Shown: positions 23,980-39,143, counted from the stretch's first letter. The stretch: DNA of 64,000 bases from Streptomyces asoensis (GCF_013085465.1 NZ_CP049838.1:6820001-6884000), one strand, 5' to 3'. Made by a program: numbers and translations. The notes: generated by a model not told the origin, from the sequence alone.

Positions 23980-24879
23980 TCACCGGGGGCGTCGTACCGC
24001 CTCGTCCAGGTGGCTCAGTTCCTTCTCGGTCAGGGACAGGTCGGCTGCTGCCGCCGAGTCGCGTATCGACCGTGGGCGGCTTGCGCCCGGGATCGGGATC
24101 ACTGTGGGGGAGCGGGTCAGGAGCCAGGCCAGGCAGAGCTGTTGGGGGCTGACGCCCCGCTCGAGAGCGAGCCGGTGGAAGGTGCCGAGGGCGTCGGAAG
24201 GCTGCTCGGCGGGCCCGTCGAGGGAGCTGCGGGAGATGCCGCCCAAGGGGCTCCACGGGAGGAACGCCAGTCCCAGTTCGGCAGCCAGCCGCAGTTCGGG
24301 CTCGCTGTCGCGCACGGCGGGGGAGTAGCGGTTCTGGACCGACACCAGCCGGTCGCCGAGGATCGCGTGGGCCCGGCGGATCTGGTCCGTGTCCGTGTTG
24401 GAGAGGCCGGCCAGCCTGATCTTCCCCTCGTCGAGCAGGTCCCGCAGCGCGCCCACGGACTCCTCGAAGGGGATCGCCGGGTCGGGCTTGTGGAGCTGGT
24501 ACAGCCCGATCGCCTCGACGCCGAGCCGCCGCAGGGAGGCCTCCGCGGCCCTCTTCAGATGGCGGGGATCGCCGTTCACCGTCCAGTCCGCCGAGCCGCC
24601 GCCCGGTCTGCCCCGGCCGCCCTTCGTCGCCACGAGCACATGGGAGGTGTCACCGCCGTAGCCGGCGAGCGCGCGGGCCACGAGCCGCTCGTTGTGGCCG
24701 GGCTCCGCGCCCGGCAGGTGGTAGGAGTCGGCCGTGTCCAGCAGGGTCACGCCCGCGTCCAGCGCCGCGTGGACCGTGGCCAGGGCACGGGCCCGGTCGG
24801 GGCGGCCCTCGATGGACAGCGGCATCGCGCCGAGCCCGATCGCGCTCACGCGGACGTCGCCGAGGGTGCGGTGACGCAC
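23980..24879 (-). CDS. aldo/keto reductase
   Basis: 299 residues, start GTG 24879 (MRHRTLGDVRVSAIGLGAMP). AKR barrel with the catalytic tetrad pattern: Asp/Tyr in LLDTADSY, Lys in VATKGG (active-site Lys after the beta strand), and His in YQLHKPDP. The NADPH-binding end PTVIPIPGASRPRSI is typical. Reduces aldehydes or ketones with NADPH; substrate unknown. Starts one base after the epimerase stop, so the two are co-transcribed; a purine-rich stretch in the upstream gene serves as ribosome site. The 60 extra codons of open frame upstream lie inside the epimerase gene and are a shadow. Confidence 0.9.
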   Translation of the reverse strand: MRHRTLGDVRVSAIGLGAMPLSIEGRPDRARALATVHAALDAGVTLLDTADSYHLPGAEPGHNERLVARALAGYGGDTSHVLVATKGGRGRPGGGSADWTVNGDPRHLKRAAEASLRRLGVEAIGLYQLHKPDPAIPFEESVGALRDLLDEGKIRLAGLSNTDTDQIRRAHAILGDRLVSVQNRYSPAVRDSEPELRLAAELGLAFLPWSPLGGISRSSLDGPAEQPSDALGTFHRLALERGVSPQQLCLAWLLTRSPTVIPIPGASRPRSIRDSAAAADLSLTEKELSHLDEAVRRPR

Positions 24880-24880
24880 G

Positions 24881-25858
24881 TCAGTTCCCCTTCCCCAGGG
24901 TCTCGTCGGCCGCGCGCCGCAGCCACTGCCGTACGTTGCCGAAGGTGAACCCGAGCCGGACGGCACGGGTGTTGTCCATGCCGTAGAAGCGGCGGAAGGA
25001 GAGCGGGGACACCTCACCGACCTCGACCTCCTGGAACACCGCCCGGCCGGTGGGGACATGCGCGGCCACCGCCTCGCACAGCTCGTGCGTGGTCAGCGTC
25101 CCGTGCGAGGCCGCGTTGACCGGGCCGGTGAAGTCCTGGCCCACCGTCCAGAACAGGAAGTCGGCGATCTCCTCGACGTGGATGTACGTCGCCGGACGGT
25201 TCGCCGTCGGCACGGTGATCGGCTCACCCGCGCGGATCCGGGAGGCGTAGTGCTCCAGCCGTCCCGTGAAGTCGTCGTCCCCGCCCAGCACATGGGCGAC
25301 GCGGACGGCCACGTGGGGGAACGCCGGCTCCGCCGCGAACACCGCCTCCGCCTGCCGCTTGCCCTCGCCGTAGTGGGAGTCGAGGAACTCCGTTTCGTGC
25401 CAGGGGAGTTCGAGATCGACCCGCACGCCCAGCGGATCGACGTCCTGCTCCCGCACGAAGGCGACGGAGTCCTCGTACTCGTACACCTCGACCGTCGACG
25501 TCAGCACGTATCGCCGGGTGCGGCCGGCGAACACCCGGCGGGCGATCGCGGCCTGGCGCGGGGTGTAGCAGACCTGGTCGACGACGACGTCGAAGGCGCG
25601 TGAACCGAGCGCCGAGTTCAGCGCGTTCTCGTCGTCGCGGTCGGCGATCAGGTGGGTCGCTCCCGGAGGCGGCGCGGACGAACCGCGATTCAGTACCGTC
25701 ACCCGGTCCCCGGCGGCCAGCAGGCGCGCGATCAGCCGCTTGCCGAAATAGCGGTTTCCGCCGATGACCAATACCTCACGGGCGTTCCCTTGCCGGGCCG
25801 CTGCCTCTCCGGCCGCCACCTTCCGGGCCTTTACCTCCTGCGTCATTTCCATGACCAT
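24881..25858 (-). CDS. NAD(P)-dependent epimerase/dehydratase (extended SDR-like)
   Basis: About 325 residues. The Rossmann start is VLVIGGNRYFGKRLIARLLAAG, a GGxxxxG pattern as in atypical extended SDRs; VVVDQVCYTPRQAAIA and YVLTSTVEVYEYED follow. The usual YxxxK appears as HYGEGKRQAE, so a catalytic Tyr and Lys are present. The C-terminal part (ATYIHVEEIADFLFW, VNAASHGTLTTHELCEAV) resembles sugar-nucleotide epimerases/mRNA-binding-type SDRs. Start chosen at ATG 25858 after GGGAGA; ATG 25852 and 25846 are alternatives. Divergent from an Lrp-type regulator 39 bases away. Confidence 0.85.
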   Translation of the reverse strand: MVMEMTQEVKARKVAAGEAAARQGNAREVLVIGGNRYFGKRLIARLLAAGDRVTVLNRGSSAPPPGATHLIADRDDENALNSALGSRAFDVVVDQVCYTPRQAAIARRVFAGRTRRYVLTSTVEVYEYEDSVAFVREQDVDPLGVRVDLELPWHETEFLDSHYGEGKRQAEAVFAAEPAFPHVAVRVAHVLGGDDDFTGRLEHYASRIRAGEPITVPTANRPATYIHVEEIADFLFWTVGQDFTGPVNAASHGTLTTHELCEAVAAHVPTGRAVFQEVEVGEVSPLSFRRFYGMDNTRAVRLGFTFGNVRQWLRRAADETLGKGN

Positions 25859-25872
25859 GATTCTCCCGGCGT

Positions 25873-25882
25873 ACACGCGTGT
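25873..25882. promoter_or_regulatory. palindrome in epimerase/Lrp divergent gap
   Basis: ACACGCGTGT is a perfect ten-base palindrome in the 39-base gap between the epimerase and Lrp-type genes; a likely place for regulator binding. The gap is so short that both promoters must overlap the genes or each other. Confidence 0.4.
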
Positions 25883-25897
25883 CCTGAAGGGGTAACC

Positions 25898-26407
25898 ATG
25901 GGAGTTCCGGCCGTCGCACCGAAAGAACCTCGGCATTCACGGGCCACCGCCGACGAAACATCGGTGGCCTTCGACGCGCTGGACCGGCAGATCCTGGAGC
26001 TGCTCCAGACCGACGGCCGGATCAAGCTCAGCGAGCTGGGCCGCCGGGTGCGGCTGAGTCCGGCGGCGGTGACGGAACGGGTGCGGCGACTGGAGGCCGC
26101 GGGGGTCATCAGCGGCTACGGCGCGCACGTCAGCCCCGCTCGGCTCGGCTACGGCATCCAGGCGTTCATCCGGGTCGACCCGCACGGCGGCTACAATCTG
26201 AAGCACCCGAGGACCCTGGAGCTGATCGAGCGCCCCGAGATCACCGAGGTCCACCACGTGGTGGGCGAGGACTGCTGGATCATCAAGGTCGCCGTCCGGG
26301 ACACCGTCCACCTGGAGGGCGTCCTCGAGGCGGTCTCCGCCCTCGGGCGCACGACGACGTCGATCGTGCTCACCTCGCCGGTGGAGCGGAAACCGCTCTT
26401 GCCTTGA
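25898..26407 (+). CDS. Lrp/AsnC-family transcriptional regulator
   Basis: 169 residues. HTH at ~20-70 (FDALDRQILELLQTDGRIKLSELGRRVRLSPAAVTERVRRLEAAGVI) then the RAM/ligand domain with alpha-beta sandwich pattern (GIQAFIRVDP, ITEVHHVVGEDCWIIKVAV, GRTTTSIVLTSPVERKPL). Start ATG 25898 follows GAAGGGG. Divergent position suggests it regulates the epimerase-reductase pair. Its stop codon overlaps the -35-like TTGACG of the following MerR gene. The effector is probably an amino acid; unknown. Confidence 0.92.
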   Translation: MGVPAVAPKEPRHSRATADETSVAFDALDRQILELLQTDGRIKLSELGRRVRLSPAAVTERVRRLEAAGVISGYGAHVSPARLGYGIQAFIRVDPHGGYNLKHPRTLELIERPEITEVHHVVGEDCWIIKVAVRDTVHLEGVLEAVSALGRTTTSIVLTSPVERKPLLP

Positions 26408-26429
26408 CGTGGGCGTCAAGCCTTACGTT
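26403..26429 (+). promoter_or_regulatory. MerR-type promoter with dyad between hexamers
   Basis: CTTGACG (26403-26409) and CGTCAAG (26414-26420) form a perfect 7-4-7 dyad overlapping the -35 TTGACG (26404-26409). A -10-like TACGTT lies at 26424-26429, seven bases before the ATG, which has no Shine-Dalgarno. This suggests an autoregulated, possibly leaderless MerR gene, although a 14-base spacer would be unusually short. Confidence 0.5.
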
Positions 26430-26436
26430 CGTAGAC

Positions 26437-26865
26437 ATGCGCATCGGCGAGCTGGCCGCACGGGCCGGGACCACCACCCGGACGCTGCGGTACTACGAGT
26501 CGCGCGGGCTGCTGCCCGCGCGGCGCGGCGACAACGGGTACCGGACGTACGACGAGAGCGATCTGCGGCTGTTGCGGCAGATCAGGACGCTCCAGGACTT
26601 CGGGTTCGACCTGGAGGAGACCCGGCCCTTCGTGGAGTGTCTGCGGGCCGGGCACCCGGAGGGCGACTCGTGCCCTGCGTCGCTCGCGGTCTACCGGCGC
26701 AAGCTGGACGAGCTGGACGCGCTCATCGGGGAGCTGCGGGCGGTGCGGGAGACGGTCGCCGAGCAGCTGGTGCGGGCCGAGGTGGCGCGCGACGAGCTGG
26801 CTGCCGAGGCGCGGGTTCCGGGGGGTCCGGAGCCCGAGTGCGAACTGGGAGGGCAGGAACGGTGA
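26437..26865 (+). CDS. MerR-family transcriptional regulator
   Basis: 142 residues, start ATG 26437 (MRIGELAARAGTTTRTLRYYESRGLL). The MerR winged HTH is followed by the dimerisation helix (~80-120). Cys68 and Cys79 flank a conserved-looking segment (CLRAGHPEGDSCP), with a third Cys135 near the C-terminus. No metal-binding CxxC is seen. The gene overlaps the downstream thioredoxin gene by four bases (GTGA), so they are translationally coupled; this context and the cysteines hint at thiol redox sensing. Inducer unknown. The longer frame from TTG 26404 would include the promoter and is rejected. Confidence 0.88.
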   Translation: MRIGELAARAGTTTRTLRYYESRGLLPARRGDNGYRTYDESDLRLLRQIRTLQDFGFDLEETRPFVECLRAGHPEGDSCPASLAVYRRKLDELDALIGELRAVRETVAEQLVRAEVARDELAAEARVPGGPEPECELGGQER

Positions 26866-27194
26866 TCAAGGCGGACGGGGTGGCCGAGGTGACGGACGCG
26901 GACTTCGGGGCGGAGGTGCTGGGGGCGGATCTGCCGGTGCTGGTGGAGTTCACCGCCGACTGGTGTCCGCCGTGCCGGCAGATGGGGCCGGTGCTCACCG
27001 CGCTCGCCGCGGAGGAGGGCGAGCGGCTGAAGGTGGTGCAGCTGGACGTGGACACCAACCCGGAGACCACCAACGCGTACAAGGTGCTGTCGATGCCGAC
27101 CTTCATGGTGTTCCGGGCCGGTGAGCCCGTGAAGTCGATGGTGGGCGCCCGGCCCAAGCGCCGGCTGCTGGCGGAGCTGGACGAGGTCCTGTGA
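26862..27194 (+). CDS. thioredoxin
   Basis: 110 residues, single thioredoxin domain. Active site DWCPPC (Cys35, Cys38; CPPC rather than the classic CGPC, which should shift redox potential), followed by RQMGPVLTALA and the cis-Pro loop SMPTFMVFRAG. Start GTG 26862 overlaps the MerR stop; ribosome site GGAGGG about ten bases upstream. Cytoplasmic. A very good terminator follows at 27236, so MerR and thioredoxin form a two-gene unit. Confidence 0.92.
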   Translation: MIKADGVAEVTDADFGAEVLGADLPVLVEFTADWCPPCRQMGPVLTALAAEEGERLKVVQLDVDTNPETTNAYKVLSMPTFMVFRAGEPVKSMVGARPKRRLLAELDEVL

Positions 27195-27235
27195 GCCCGC
27201 GATGAGCTGACCGGCGGGACGGCTCCGCCGCACAA

Positions 27236-27271
27236 AGAAATCCCCCGAGCAATTGCGCTCGGGGGATTTCT
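27236..27271 (+). terminator. MerR-thioredoxin operon terminator
   Basis: AGAAATCCCCCGAGC (27236-27250) pairs perfectly with GCTCGGGGGATTTCT (27257-27271), 15 bp, loop AATTGC, with A-rich left and T-rich right flanks that suit termination in both directions. Confidence 0.87.
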
Positions 27272-27339
27272 CTGCGTATATTCGATGGTTCGCGACTTCA
27301 TATGAATGAGATCGCAAAGAAGCTCAGTGAGCACAGTAT

Positions 27340-29622
27340 ATGCGGGCGGGAGTGGAATTGTCAAACGCCGACTTTCCGGATAGTGAATTGCGCTGCGAGC
27401 AGGAATTCATCGACGGCCTGTACGCGCGCGTGGACGCACTGCGCGGCGACACCGAGGGCGCCGTCACCGACGCGCTGGCCCAGGGCAACACGCCCATGCA
27501 GGCCCGGCTCGAGCGGGACATCCTGGTCGCCGAGCGCTCCGGGCTGCTCGCCGCGCTGAACGCGGTGGACGGCTCCCTCTGCTTCGGCCGCATCGACCTC
27601 ACCTCCGGCACCAAGCACCACATCGGACGCATCGGGCTGCGTGCCGAGGACGCCGAGCGCACCCCGGTCCTCATCGACTGGCGCGCCGACGTCGCCCGCC
27701 CCTTCTACCTGGCCACCGGCCACACCCCGATGGGGCTGCGCCGGCGTCGGCACCTCACCACCGAGGACCGCCGGGTCACCGCCCTGCACGACGAGATCCT
27801 CGACATCGGCGACCAGGAGCGCACCGGCCACGAGGACCCGACCGGCGACGCCGTGCTGCTCGCCGCGATCGACTCCGCGCGCACCGGCCGGATGAGCGAC
27901 ATCGTGCAGACCATCCAGGCCGAGCAGGACGAGATCATCCGGGCGCCGCACCGAGGGGTGCTGGTGGTCGAGGGCGGCCCCGGCACCGGCAAGACGGCCG
28001 TCGCCCTGCACCGTGCCGCCTTTCTCCTCTACGAACACCGGGAACTGCTCGCCAAGCGGGCCGTTCTGATCGTCGGCCCCAACCCCGCCTTCCTCGGCTA
28101 CATCGGCGAGGTGCTGCCCTCGCTGGGCGAGACCGGTGTGCTGCTGGCGACGGTCGGTGAACTCTTCCCCGGCGTGAAGGCGACGGCGACCGACACCCGC
28201 GCGGCGGCGGCCGTGAAGGGCCGCGCCGACATGGCGGACGTACTCGCCGACGTCGTACGCGACTGGCAGGCGCTGCCCGATCCGGTGATCGCGATCGGGC
28301 ACGACCGCGAGATCCTGATGCTGGACGACGGCCTGGTGAACATGGCCCGCGAGCGGACCCGGGCCGCCCGGCTGCCGCACAACGCGGCCCGCGAGATCTT
28401 CGAGGGCCACATCCTCAACACGCTCACCGACATGGTCGCCGAACGCATCGGCACGGACCCCTACGACGGCTCGAACCTCCTCGACCCGAGCGACATCACC
28501 CAGATCCGCGACGAGCTCGCCGACAACCCCGAGGTCTGGGCCGCCATCGACCAGTTGTGGCCGCGTCTGACCCCGCAGCGCCTGGTCGCCGACTTCCTCG
28601 CCGACCCCGTGGGCTACGTCTCCGACGACGACGCGGCCGCCATCCGCCGCCCGGTGACCCGGGCCTGGACCGTGGCGGACGTACCGCTGCTCGACGAGGC
28701 GGCCGAGCTGCTCGGCGAGGACGACCGGGTGGCGCGGGCCCGCGCGGACCGCGAGCGGGAGACACAGGTCGCCTACGCGCAGGGCGTCCTGGACGTCTCG
28801 TACGCCTCCCGCACCTACGAGTTCGAGGACAAGGAAGAGGACGACTCCGAGGTCCTGTCCGCGCACGACATCATCGACGCCGAACGCTTCGCCGAACGCC
28901 ACGAGGAGGACGACCACCGCAGCGCCGCCGAACGCGCGGCCGCCGACCGCACCTGGGCGTTCGGGCACATCATCGTCGACGAGGCGCAGGAGCTGTCGCC
29001 GATGGCCTGGCGGCTGCTGATGCGGCGCAGCCCGACCCGCTCGATGACCCTGGTCGGCGACCCGGCGCAGACCGCCGAGGCGGCCGGCGTCGGCTCCTGG
29101 GCCAAGATCCTCCAGCCGTATGTCGAGGACCGCTGGGAGCACACCCGGCTCGGCGTCAACTACCGCACCCCGGCCGAGATCATGGACGTGGCCGCGGCGG
29201 TGGTGCGCGCGGAAGACCCCGGCTTCGAGCCGCCGAGTTCGGTGCGGTCGACCGGCGTACGGCCGTGGGCGCGCGCCACCGACGACCTCCCCGGCGAGGT
29301 GGCCAAGGCGGTCGGCGAGCTCACCCCCGCCGAGGGCCGGCTCGCCGTCATCGCCCCGCGCGACCTGCACCGGAAGCTGGCGGCCCGGCTGGAAGGGGTG
29401 ACGGCGGGCGCCGAGCCGGACCTGACCCGGAGCGTCGTCCTGCTCGACCCGCGCCAGTCCAAGGGCCTGGAGTTCGACTCCGTGCTGGTGGTGGAGCCTT
29501 CGCGGTACGGCACCAGCGACCTGTACGTGGCGCTGACCCGGGCGACGCAGCGGCTGGGGGTGCTGCACAGCAGGACCCTCCCGAAGGCGCTGGCAGCGAC
29601 CCTCGGGGGAGCTCCGGCGTAA
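27340..29622 (+). CDS. helD: HelD-like RNA polymerase-associated UvrD-family ATPase
   Basis: About 760 residues. An N-terminal helical arm (residues ~15-80, EQEFIDGLYARVDALRGD) precedes a split superfamily-1 motor: Walker A GGPGTGKTAVALHR, Walker B HIIVDEAQELSPMAWRLLMRR, motif III SMTLVGDPAQTAEAAG, motif IV-V LGVNYRTPAEI and QSKGLEFDSVLVVEP, motif VI LYVALTRATQRLGVLH. The arm plus motor is the class II HelD arrangement of actinobacteria, which binds RNA polymerase, clears nucleic acid and recycles the enzyme; a paralogue (HelR) gives rifamycin tolerance. I see no rifamycin-associated inverted repeat upstream. Start uncertain: ATG 27340, GTG 27352 or TTG 27358. Convergent with glgB. Confidence 0.88.
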   Translation: MRAGVELSNADFPDSELRCEQEFIDGLYARVDALRGDTEGAVTDALAQGNTPMQARLERDILVAERSGLLAALNAVDGSLCFGRIDLTSGTKHHIGRIGLRAEDAERTPVLIDWRADVARPFYLATGHTPMGLRRRRHLTTEDRRVTALHDEILDIGDQERTGHEDPTGDAVLLAAIDSARTGRMSDIVQTIQAEQDEIIRAPHRGVLVVEGGPGTGKTAVALHRAAFLLYEHRELLAKRAVLIVGPNPAFLGYIGEVLPSLGETGVLLATVGELFPGVKATATDTRAAAAVKGRADMADVLADVVRDWQALPDPVIAIGHDREILMLDDGLVNMARERTRAARLPHNAAREIFEGHILNTLTDMVAERIGTDPYDGSNLLDPSDITQIRDELADNPEVWAAIDQLWPRLTPQRLVADFLADPVGYVSDDDAAAIRRPVTRAWTVADVPLLDEAAELLGEDDRVARARADRERETQVAYAQGVLDVSYASRTYEFEDKEEDDSEVLSAHDIIDAERFAERHEEDDHRSAAERAAADRTWAFGHIIVDEAQELSPMAWRLLMRRSPTRSMTLVGDPAQTAEAAGVGSWAKILQPYVEDRWEHTRLGVNYRTPAEIMDVAAAVVRAEDPGFEPPSSVRSTGVRPWARATDDLPGEVAKAVGELTPAEGRLAVIAPRDLHRKLAARLEGVTAGAEPDLTRSVVLLDPRQSKGLEFDSVLVVEPSRYGTSDLYVALTRATQRLGVLHSRTLPKALAATLGGAPA

Positions 29623-29654
29623 CGCCGGATCACCGCGGGATCACCGCGGGGGAA

Positions 29655-29714
29655 CGGCCGGTGCGGTGAGCGCGTGAGGCAGGGATGCCTGCCCGTACGC
29701 CGACGCACCGGCCG
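29655..29714. terminator. helD / glgB convergent terminator region
   Basis: CGGCCGGTGCG (29655-29665) and CGCACCGGCCG (29704-29714) enclose a second stem GGCAGG...CCTGCC (about 29678-29693). The nested hairpin fills most of the 135-base convergent gap. Confidence 0.6.
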
Positions 29715-29757
29715 ACAGCCCCGCACCGGGGTCGCGCCCCGGGGCGAGGCTCAGGCC

Positions 29758-32205
<2,448 letters not shown>

Positions 32206-32218
32206 GTACGGAGCCTCC

Positions 32219-33607
32219 TCAAGGCAGGTCGGGTGCGGCGAGGCGGTGTATCGCGGAAAGGGGCACGGGGAGCCAGTCGGGGCGGTGCCGGGCCTCGTAG
32301 ACCACCTCGTAGACCGCCTTGTCCGTCTCGTGGGCCCGCAGCAGCACGGGGTCGGTGCGCGGATCGACGCCCGACACCTCGGCGTACCCGGAACAGTAGG
32401 CCGCCCGGCAGGCGTGTGCCCAGGCCGGAGCCGGCGGATCCGCGGAGTGGGCGGCGTAGTCGAAGGAACGCAGCATGCCCGCCACGTCCCGCACGGTCGG
32501 CTGGGGCATCCGCCGCTCGGCCAGTGGCCTGGCGGGCTCCCCCTCGAAGTCGATCAGCGCCCACTCCCCGGAGGCCGAGCGCAGGCACTGCCCGAGGTGC
32601 AGATCGCCGTGGACGCGCTGGGCGGTCCAGGTGTGGCCCTCGGCCGCGAGGTCGGCCAGCGCGGTGAAGGCGGTGCGCAGGGCCGGCGCGTACGGGCGCA
32701 GCGCGGGCACCGCCTGCGCGGCGGCGTCCAGCCGCTCGGTCATGCCGTCCACCATCGGCCGTATCTGTGCCTGCCCCAGGGTCGCCGTGGGCAGCGCCCG
32801 GGCCAGCGCCCCGTGCACCTCGGCGGTGGCCCGCCCCAGCGCTCGCGCCTCGGCGGCGAAGTCCTCGCCCTTGGCCAGTTCCCGCAGCGCCAGCTCCCAG
32901 CCGTCCGCCGCGCCCTGCACATACGGCTGGAGCACGGCCAGGACGTACGGCTCGCCCTCGCCCTCACCCGGGTCCCCGTACATCCACGCGGTCGGCGCGG
33001 GCACCCGGGGGCAGCCCTCGCGGGCCAGCGCCAGCGGCAGCTCCAGGTCGGGGTTGACGCCCGGTACGACCCGGCGCAACAGCTTCAGAATGAACGTATC
33101 TCCATAGATGACGGACGAGTTCGACTGTTCGCCGGTCAGCCGGCGCGGGACCAGACCGGACCGGATCTCCTGCCCGGGGTCCCGCTCGCAGCGCAGCCCG
33201 CCGATCCGGGCCCCGGTGCGCAGGGCCTCCAGCAGCACCTCGGCGGGCCGGGTGTCGTACAGGGCGTCGAACACCGTCCGCCCGGCCAGCGGACCCTGTG
33301 TCACATGGCCGATCAGCGCGGGCGCCAGCCGGGGCGGCAGGGCCTCGCGGGTGCCGATCAGGAGCTGGTAGCAGTCGCCGGGCGCCGCCTGTTGATGGGC
33401 GCGCACCAGCAGGTGGTACAGCCCCAGTCTGGTGTGGGCCGGCAGCAGCTCGGTGGCGGCCACCAGCGAGAACCCGGTGACCGGACGCCCCTTGCCGGCG
33501 AACCAGCGCTGCCGGGGCAGCCACTCCCGCAGCAGGGGGTCCAGCGAAGAGAGGAGACCGGGGTCGGTCCGGCCGGAAGGTGTGACAGTCGCCGCCATAG
33601 GTGTCAC
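32219..33607 (-). CDS. pep2: maltokinase
   Basis: About 462 residues. Aminoglycoside-phosphotransferase-like fold with the maltokinase motifs HGDLHLGQ (catalytic loop) and [17 protein letters not shown] (metal-binding Asp), plus an N-terminal cap containing PRQRWFAGK. Phosphorylates maltose with ATP to maltose 1-phosphate, the GlgE donor; works with TreS, with which the mycobacterial enzyme forms a complex. Start taken at GTG 33607 after AAAGGA; ATG 33598 (MAATVTPSG) is an alternative. The open frame continues to 33763 but overlaps treS and is discounted. Confidence 0.92.
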   Translation of the reverse strand: MTPMAATVTPSGRTDPGLLSSLDPLLREWLPRQRWFAGKGRPVTGFSLVAATELLPAHTRLGLYHLLVRAHQQAAPGDCYQLLIGTREALPPRLAPALIGHVTQGPLAGRTVFDALYDTRPAEVLLEALRTGARIGGLRCERDPGQEIRSGLVPRRLTGEQSNSSVIYGDTFILKLLRRVVPGVNPDLELPLALAREGCPRVPAPTAWMYGDPGEGEGEPYVLAVLQPYVQGAADGWELALRELAKGEDFAAEARALGRATAEVHGALARALPTATLGQAQIRPMVDGMTERLDAAAQAVPALRPYAPALRTAFTALADLAAEGHTWTAQRVHGDLHLGQCLRSASGEWALIDFEGEPARPLAERRMPQPTVRDVAGMLRSFDYAAHSADPPAPAWAHACRAAYCSGYAEVSGVDPRTDPVLLRAHETDKAVYEVVYEARHRPDWLPVPLSAIHRLAAPDLP

Positions 33608-33689
33608 ATTCCTTTCCCCGGGTGTCGGGGTCGGGGCGTTACTGATGCGTGCCCCGGGCGGGGCGGGGGAAACCGCCCCGCCCGGTCTT

Positions 33690-37579
<3,890 letters not shown>

Positions 37580-37704
37580 GACCGCTCCTGTCCGCATCAA
37601 CGGGGGGTAGGCGGATGGATGTGGTGGGGAGGGGGTCCTGCGGGGAGTACCGGAGGAGCCTTCCACCCTATTCGGGTGAGCAATCCGGCACGTTGCTAAC
37701 TGCT

Positions 37705-37722
37705 TACGTATATGTCTACGTA
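37705..37722. promoter_or_regulatory. paired TACGTA sites upstream of glgE
   Basis: Two TACGTA hexamers (37705-37710 and 37717-37722) six bases apart lie about 126 bases upstream of the glgE start, in the most AT-rich part of the gap. Each is self-complementary, so the pair is a candidate dimeric operator or promoter element for the glgE operon. Unproven. Confidence 0.4.
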
Positions 37723-37727
37723 CAAGA

Positions 37728-37756
37728 CCGGCCCCGTTCGAGGGGAACGGAGCCGG
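37728..37756 (-). terminator. terminator of the S8 peptidase gene
   Basis: CCGGCCCCGTTC (37728-37739) pairs with GAACGGAGCCGG (37745-37756) with one mismatch, just after the peptidase stop on the minus strand, and separates it from the glgE promoter. Confidence 0.65.
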
Positions 37757-37769
37757 CCTCGGAGCTCCG

Positions 37770-38981
37770 TCAGGTGAACGGTGGGACCTGGAGGAGTTTG
37801 TTCGGCGAACCGGTCCCGCGGCCGGAGACCTTGCCGTTCACCGCCCCCGCGACCAGCGCCCGCGCTACCTGAGCGGGCGTGGCTTTCGGGTGGTCGGCGA
37901 GATGGAGCGCGGCCGCGCCCGCCGCGTGCGGCGCCGCCATCGACGTACCGGAGTAGGCCACCCGGCCGGTGTCGCTCGTGTACGAGGCGGAGGTGATCGA
38001 CACTCCCGGCGCGAACAGGTCCAGGGCCGAACCGTAGTTGGAGAAGCCCGCCCTGGCGTCCCCCCGGTCGGTGGCGCCGACCGTGATGGCCTCCCGCACG
38101 TCGGCGGGGGAGTGCAGGGCGGCCGGCTGTCCCACGTTGCCCGCGGCGACGGTGTAGGTGACGCCGGACCGGATGGAGCTGCGGACGGCCGCGTCCAGCG
38201 CCGCGTTGTAGCCGCCGCCCAGGCTGAGATTGGCGACCGCGGGCTTGTGCGCGTGCCGGGTGACCCAGTCGATGCCCGCGATGGCCTGCGCGGTGGTGCC
38301 CGCACCGGCGTTGTCGAGCACCCGTACCGCGACCACCCTGGCCTTCTTGGCGACGCCGAGACGCGTGCCCGCGACGGTGCCCGCGACATGCGTGCCGTGG
38401 CCGTTGCCGTCGGCGGCGACACGGTCACCTCCGACGAAGTCCCAGCCGTAGCTCGCCCGGCCGCCGAAGTCGGCGTGCGTGATCCGGACTCCGGTGTCGA
38501 TCACGTACACCGTGACCCCGGAGCCCGCCGACTTCGGCCAGTTGTAGCTGTTGTCCAGCGGCCGGCCCGGCTGGTCGACGCGGTCGAGCCCCCAGGACGG
38601 CGGATTCTTCGCGACCCCGGCCGCATCCAGCGTCACCCGGGTGTCCTGGACCACCGAGGCCACCCGCGGGTCGGCCGCGAGGCGCCGGGCCTGTCTCTCG
38701 TCGGCCTCGACGGCGAACCCGTTGAGGACCGTGTCGTAGGTCCGGCTGACGGTCGCCCCGTACGAACCGACGAGGCCGCGCCCGGCCTTCGACGACGCGT
38801 CGGTGTCCCCCCTCAGCGTCACCAGATAGCTTCCGCCGACGGAACCGGGCAGACCGGCGCCGAGTATCTTCCCCTCCGGTGCGGCGTGCGCGGGCAGGGT
38901 GACGGCCGAAAGGACCACGGTCGTGACGACCGCGGTCAGGCCCCCCACCCGGCGCAGACGCCGCTTTCGCGTCCGTGCCAT
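37770..38981 (-). CDS. secreted subtilisin-like serine protease (S8, proteinase K/aqualysin type)
   Basis: 403 residues from ATG 38981 ([14 protein letters not shown]), preceded by GAGGAGGGG. Signal peptide ~1-34 (ends PAHAA), an I9-type propeptide ~50-120 ([12 protein letters not shown]...[13 protein letters not shown]), then the catalytic domain with YVIDTGVR (Asp), [10 protein letters not shown] (His) and [12 protein letters not shown] (Ser). Oxyanion Asn lies in TVAAGNVGQ. No C-terminal P or PPC domain. Extracellular protein degradation. Divergent from glgP with a 279-base gap. Confidence 0.94.
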   Translation of the reverse strand: MARTRKRRLRRVGGLTAVVTTVVLSAVTLPAHAAPEGKILGAGLPGSVGGSYLVTLRGDTDASSKAGRGLVGSYGATVSRTYDTVLNGFAVEADERQARRLAADPRVASVVQDTRVTLDAAGVAKNPPSWGLDRVDQPGRPLDNSYNWPKSAGSGVTVYVIDTGVRITHADFGGRASYGWDFVGGDRVAADGNGHGTHVAGTVAGTRLGVAKKARVVAVRVLDNAGAGTTAQAIAGIDWVTRHAHKPAVANLSLGGGYNAALDAAVRSSIRSGVTYTVAAGNVGQPAALHSPADVREAITVGATDRGDARAGFSNYGSALDLFAPGVSITSASYTSDTGRVAYSGTSMAAPHAAGAAALHLADHPKATPAQVARALVAGAVNGKVSGRGTGSPNKLLQVPPFT

Positions 38982-39078
38982 GGTTCGAGTTCCCCTCCTC
39001 GACTCGGCGCACGGCGGCTCCGCCGACTTATCCGACTTCGCCGGGTACGCCACTGGGCAGCCTCTCGTGCGGGGCGAA

Positions 39079-39095
39079 AGGCCACAAGGTGGCCT
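39079..39095. promoter_or_regulatory. 17-base palindrome between S8 protease and glgP
   Basis: AGGCCACAAGGTGGCCT, a perfect 7-3-7 inverted repeat about 98 bases upstream of the protease start and 166 upstream of glgP. Operator-like. Confidence 0.45.
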
Positions 39096-39112
39096 ACCGG
39101 GACGAAACAGGG

Positions 39113-39143
39113 TTTCGGCCCGTTGTCGCGGGTCGGGCCGAAA
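39113..39143. promoter_or_regulatory. inverted repeat TTTCGGCCCG / CGGGCCGAAA
   Basis: Ten-base perfect arms at 39113-39122 and 39134-39143 with an 11-base loop, in the same divergent gap. It may be an RNA hairpin in one leader or a second regulatory site. Confidence 0.4.

Noticed and set aside
27236..27271. Considered a rifamycin-associated element upstream of helD
   Set aside because: The dyad is a perfect 15-bp terminator stem for the MerR-thioredoxin unit and does not match the rifamycin-element pattern I know.
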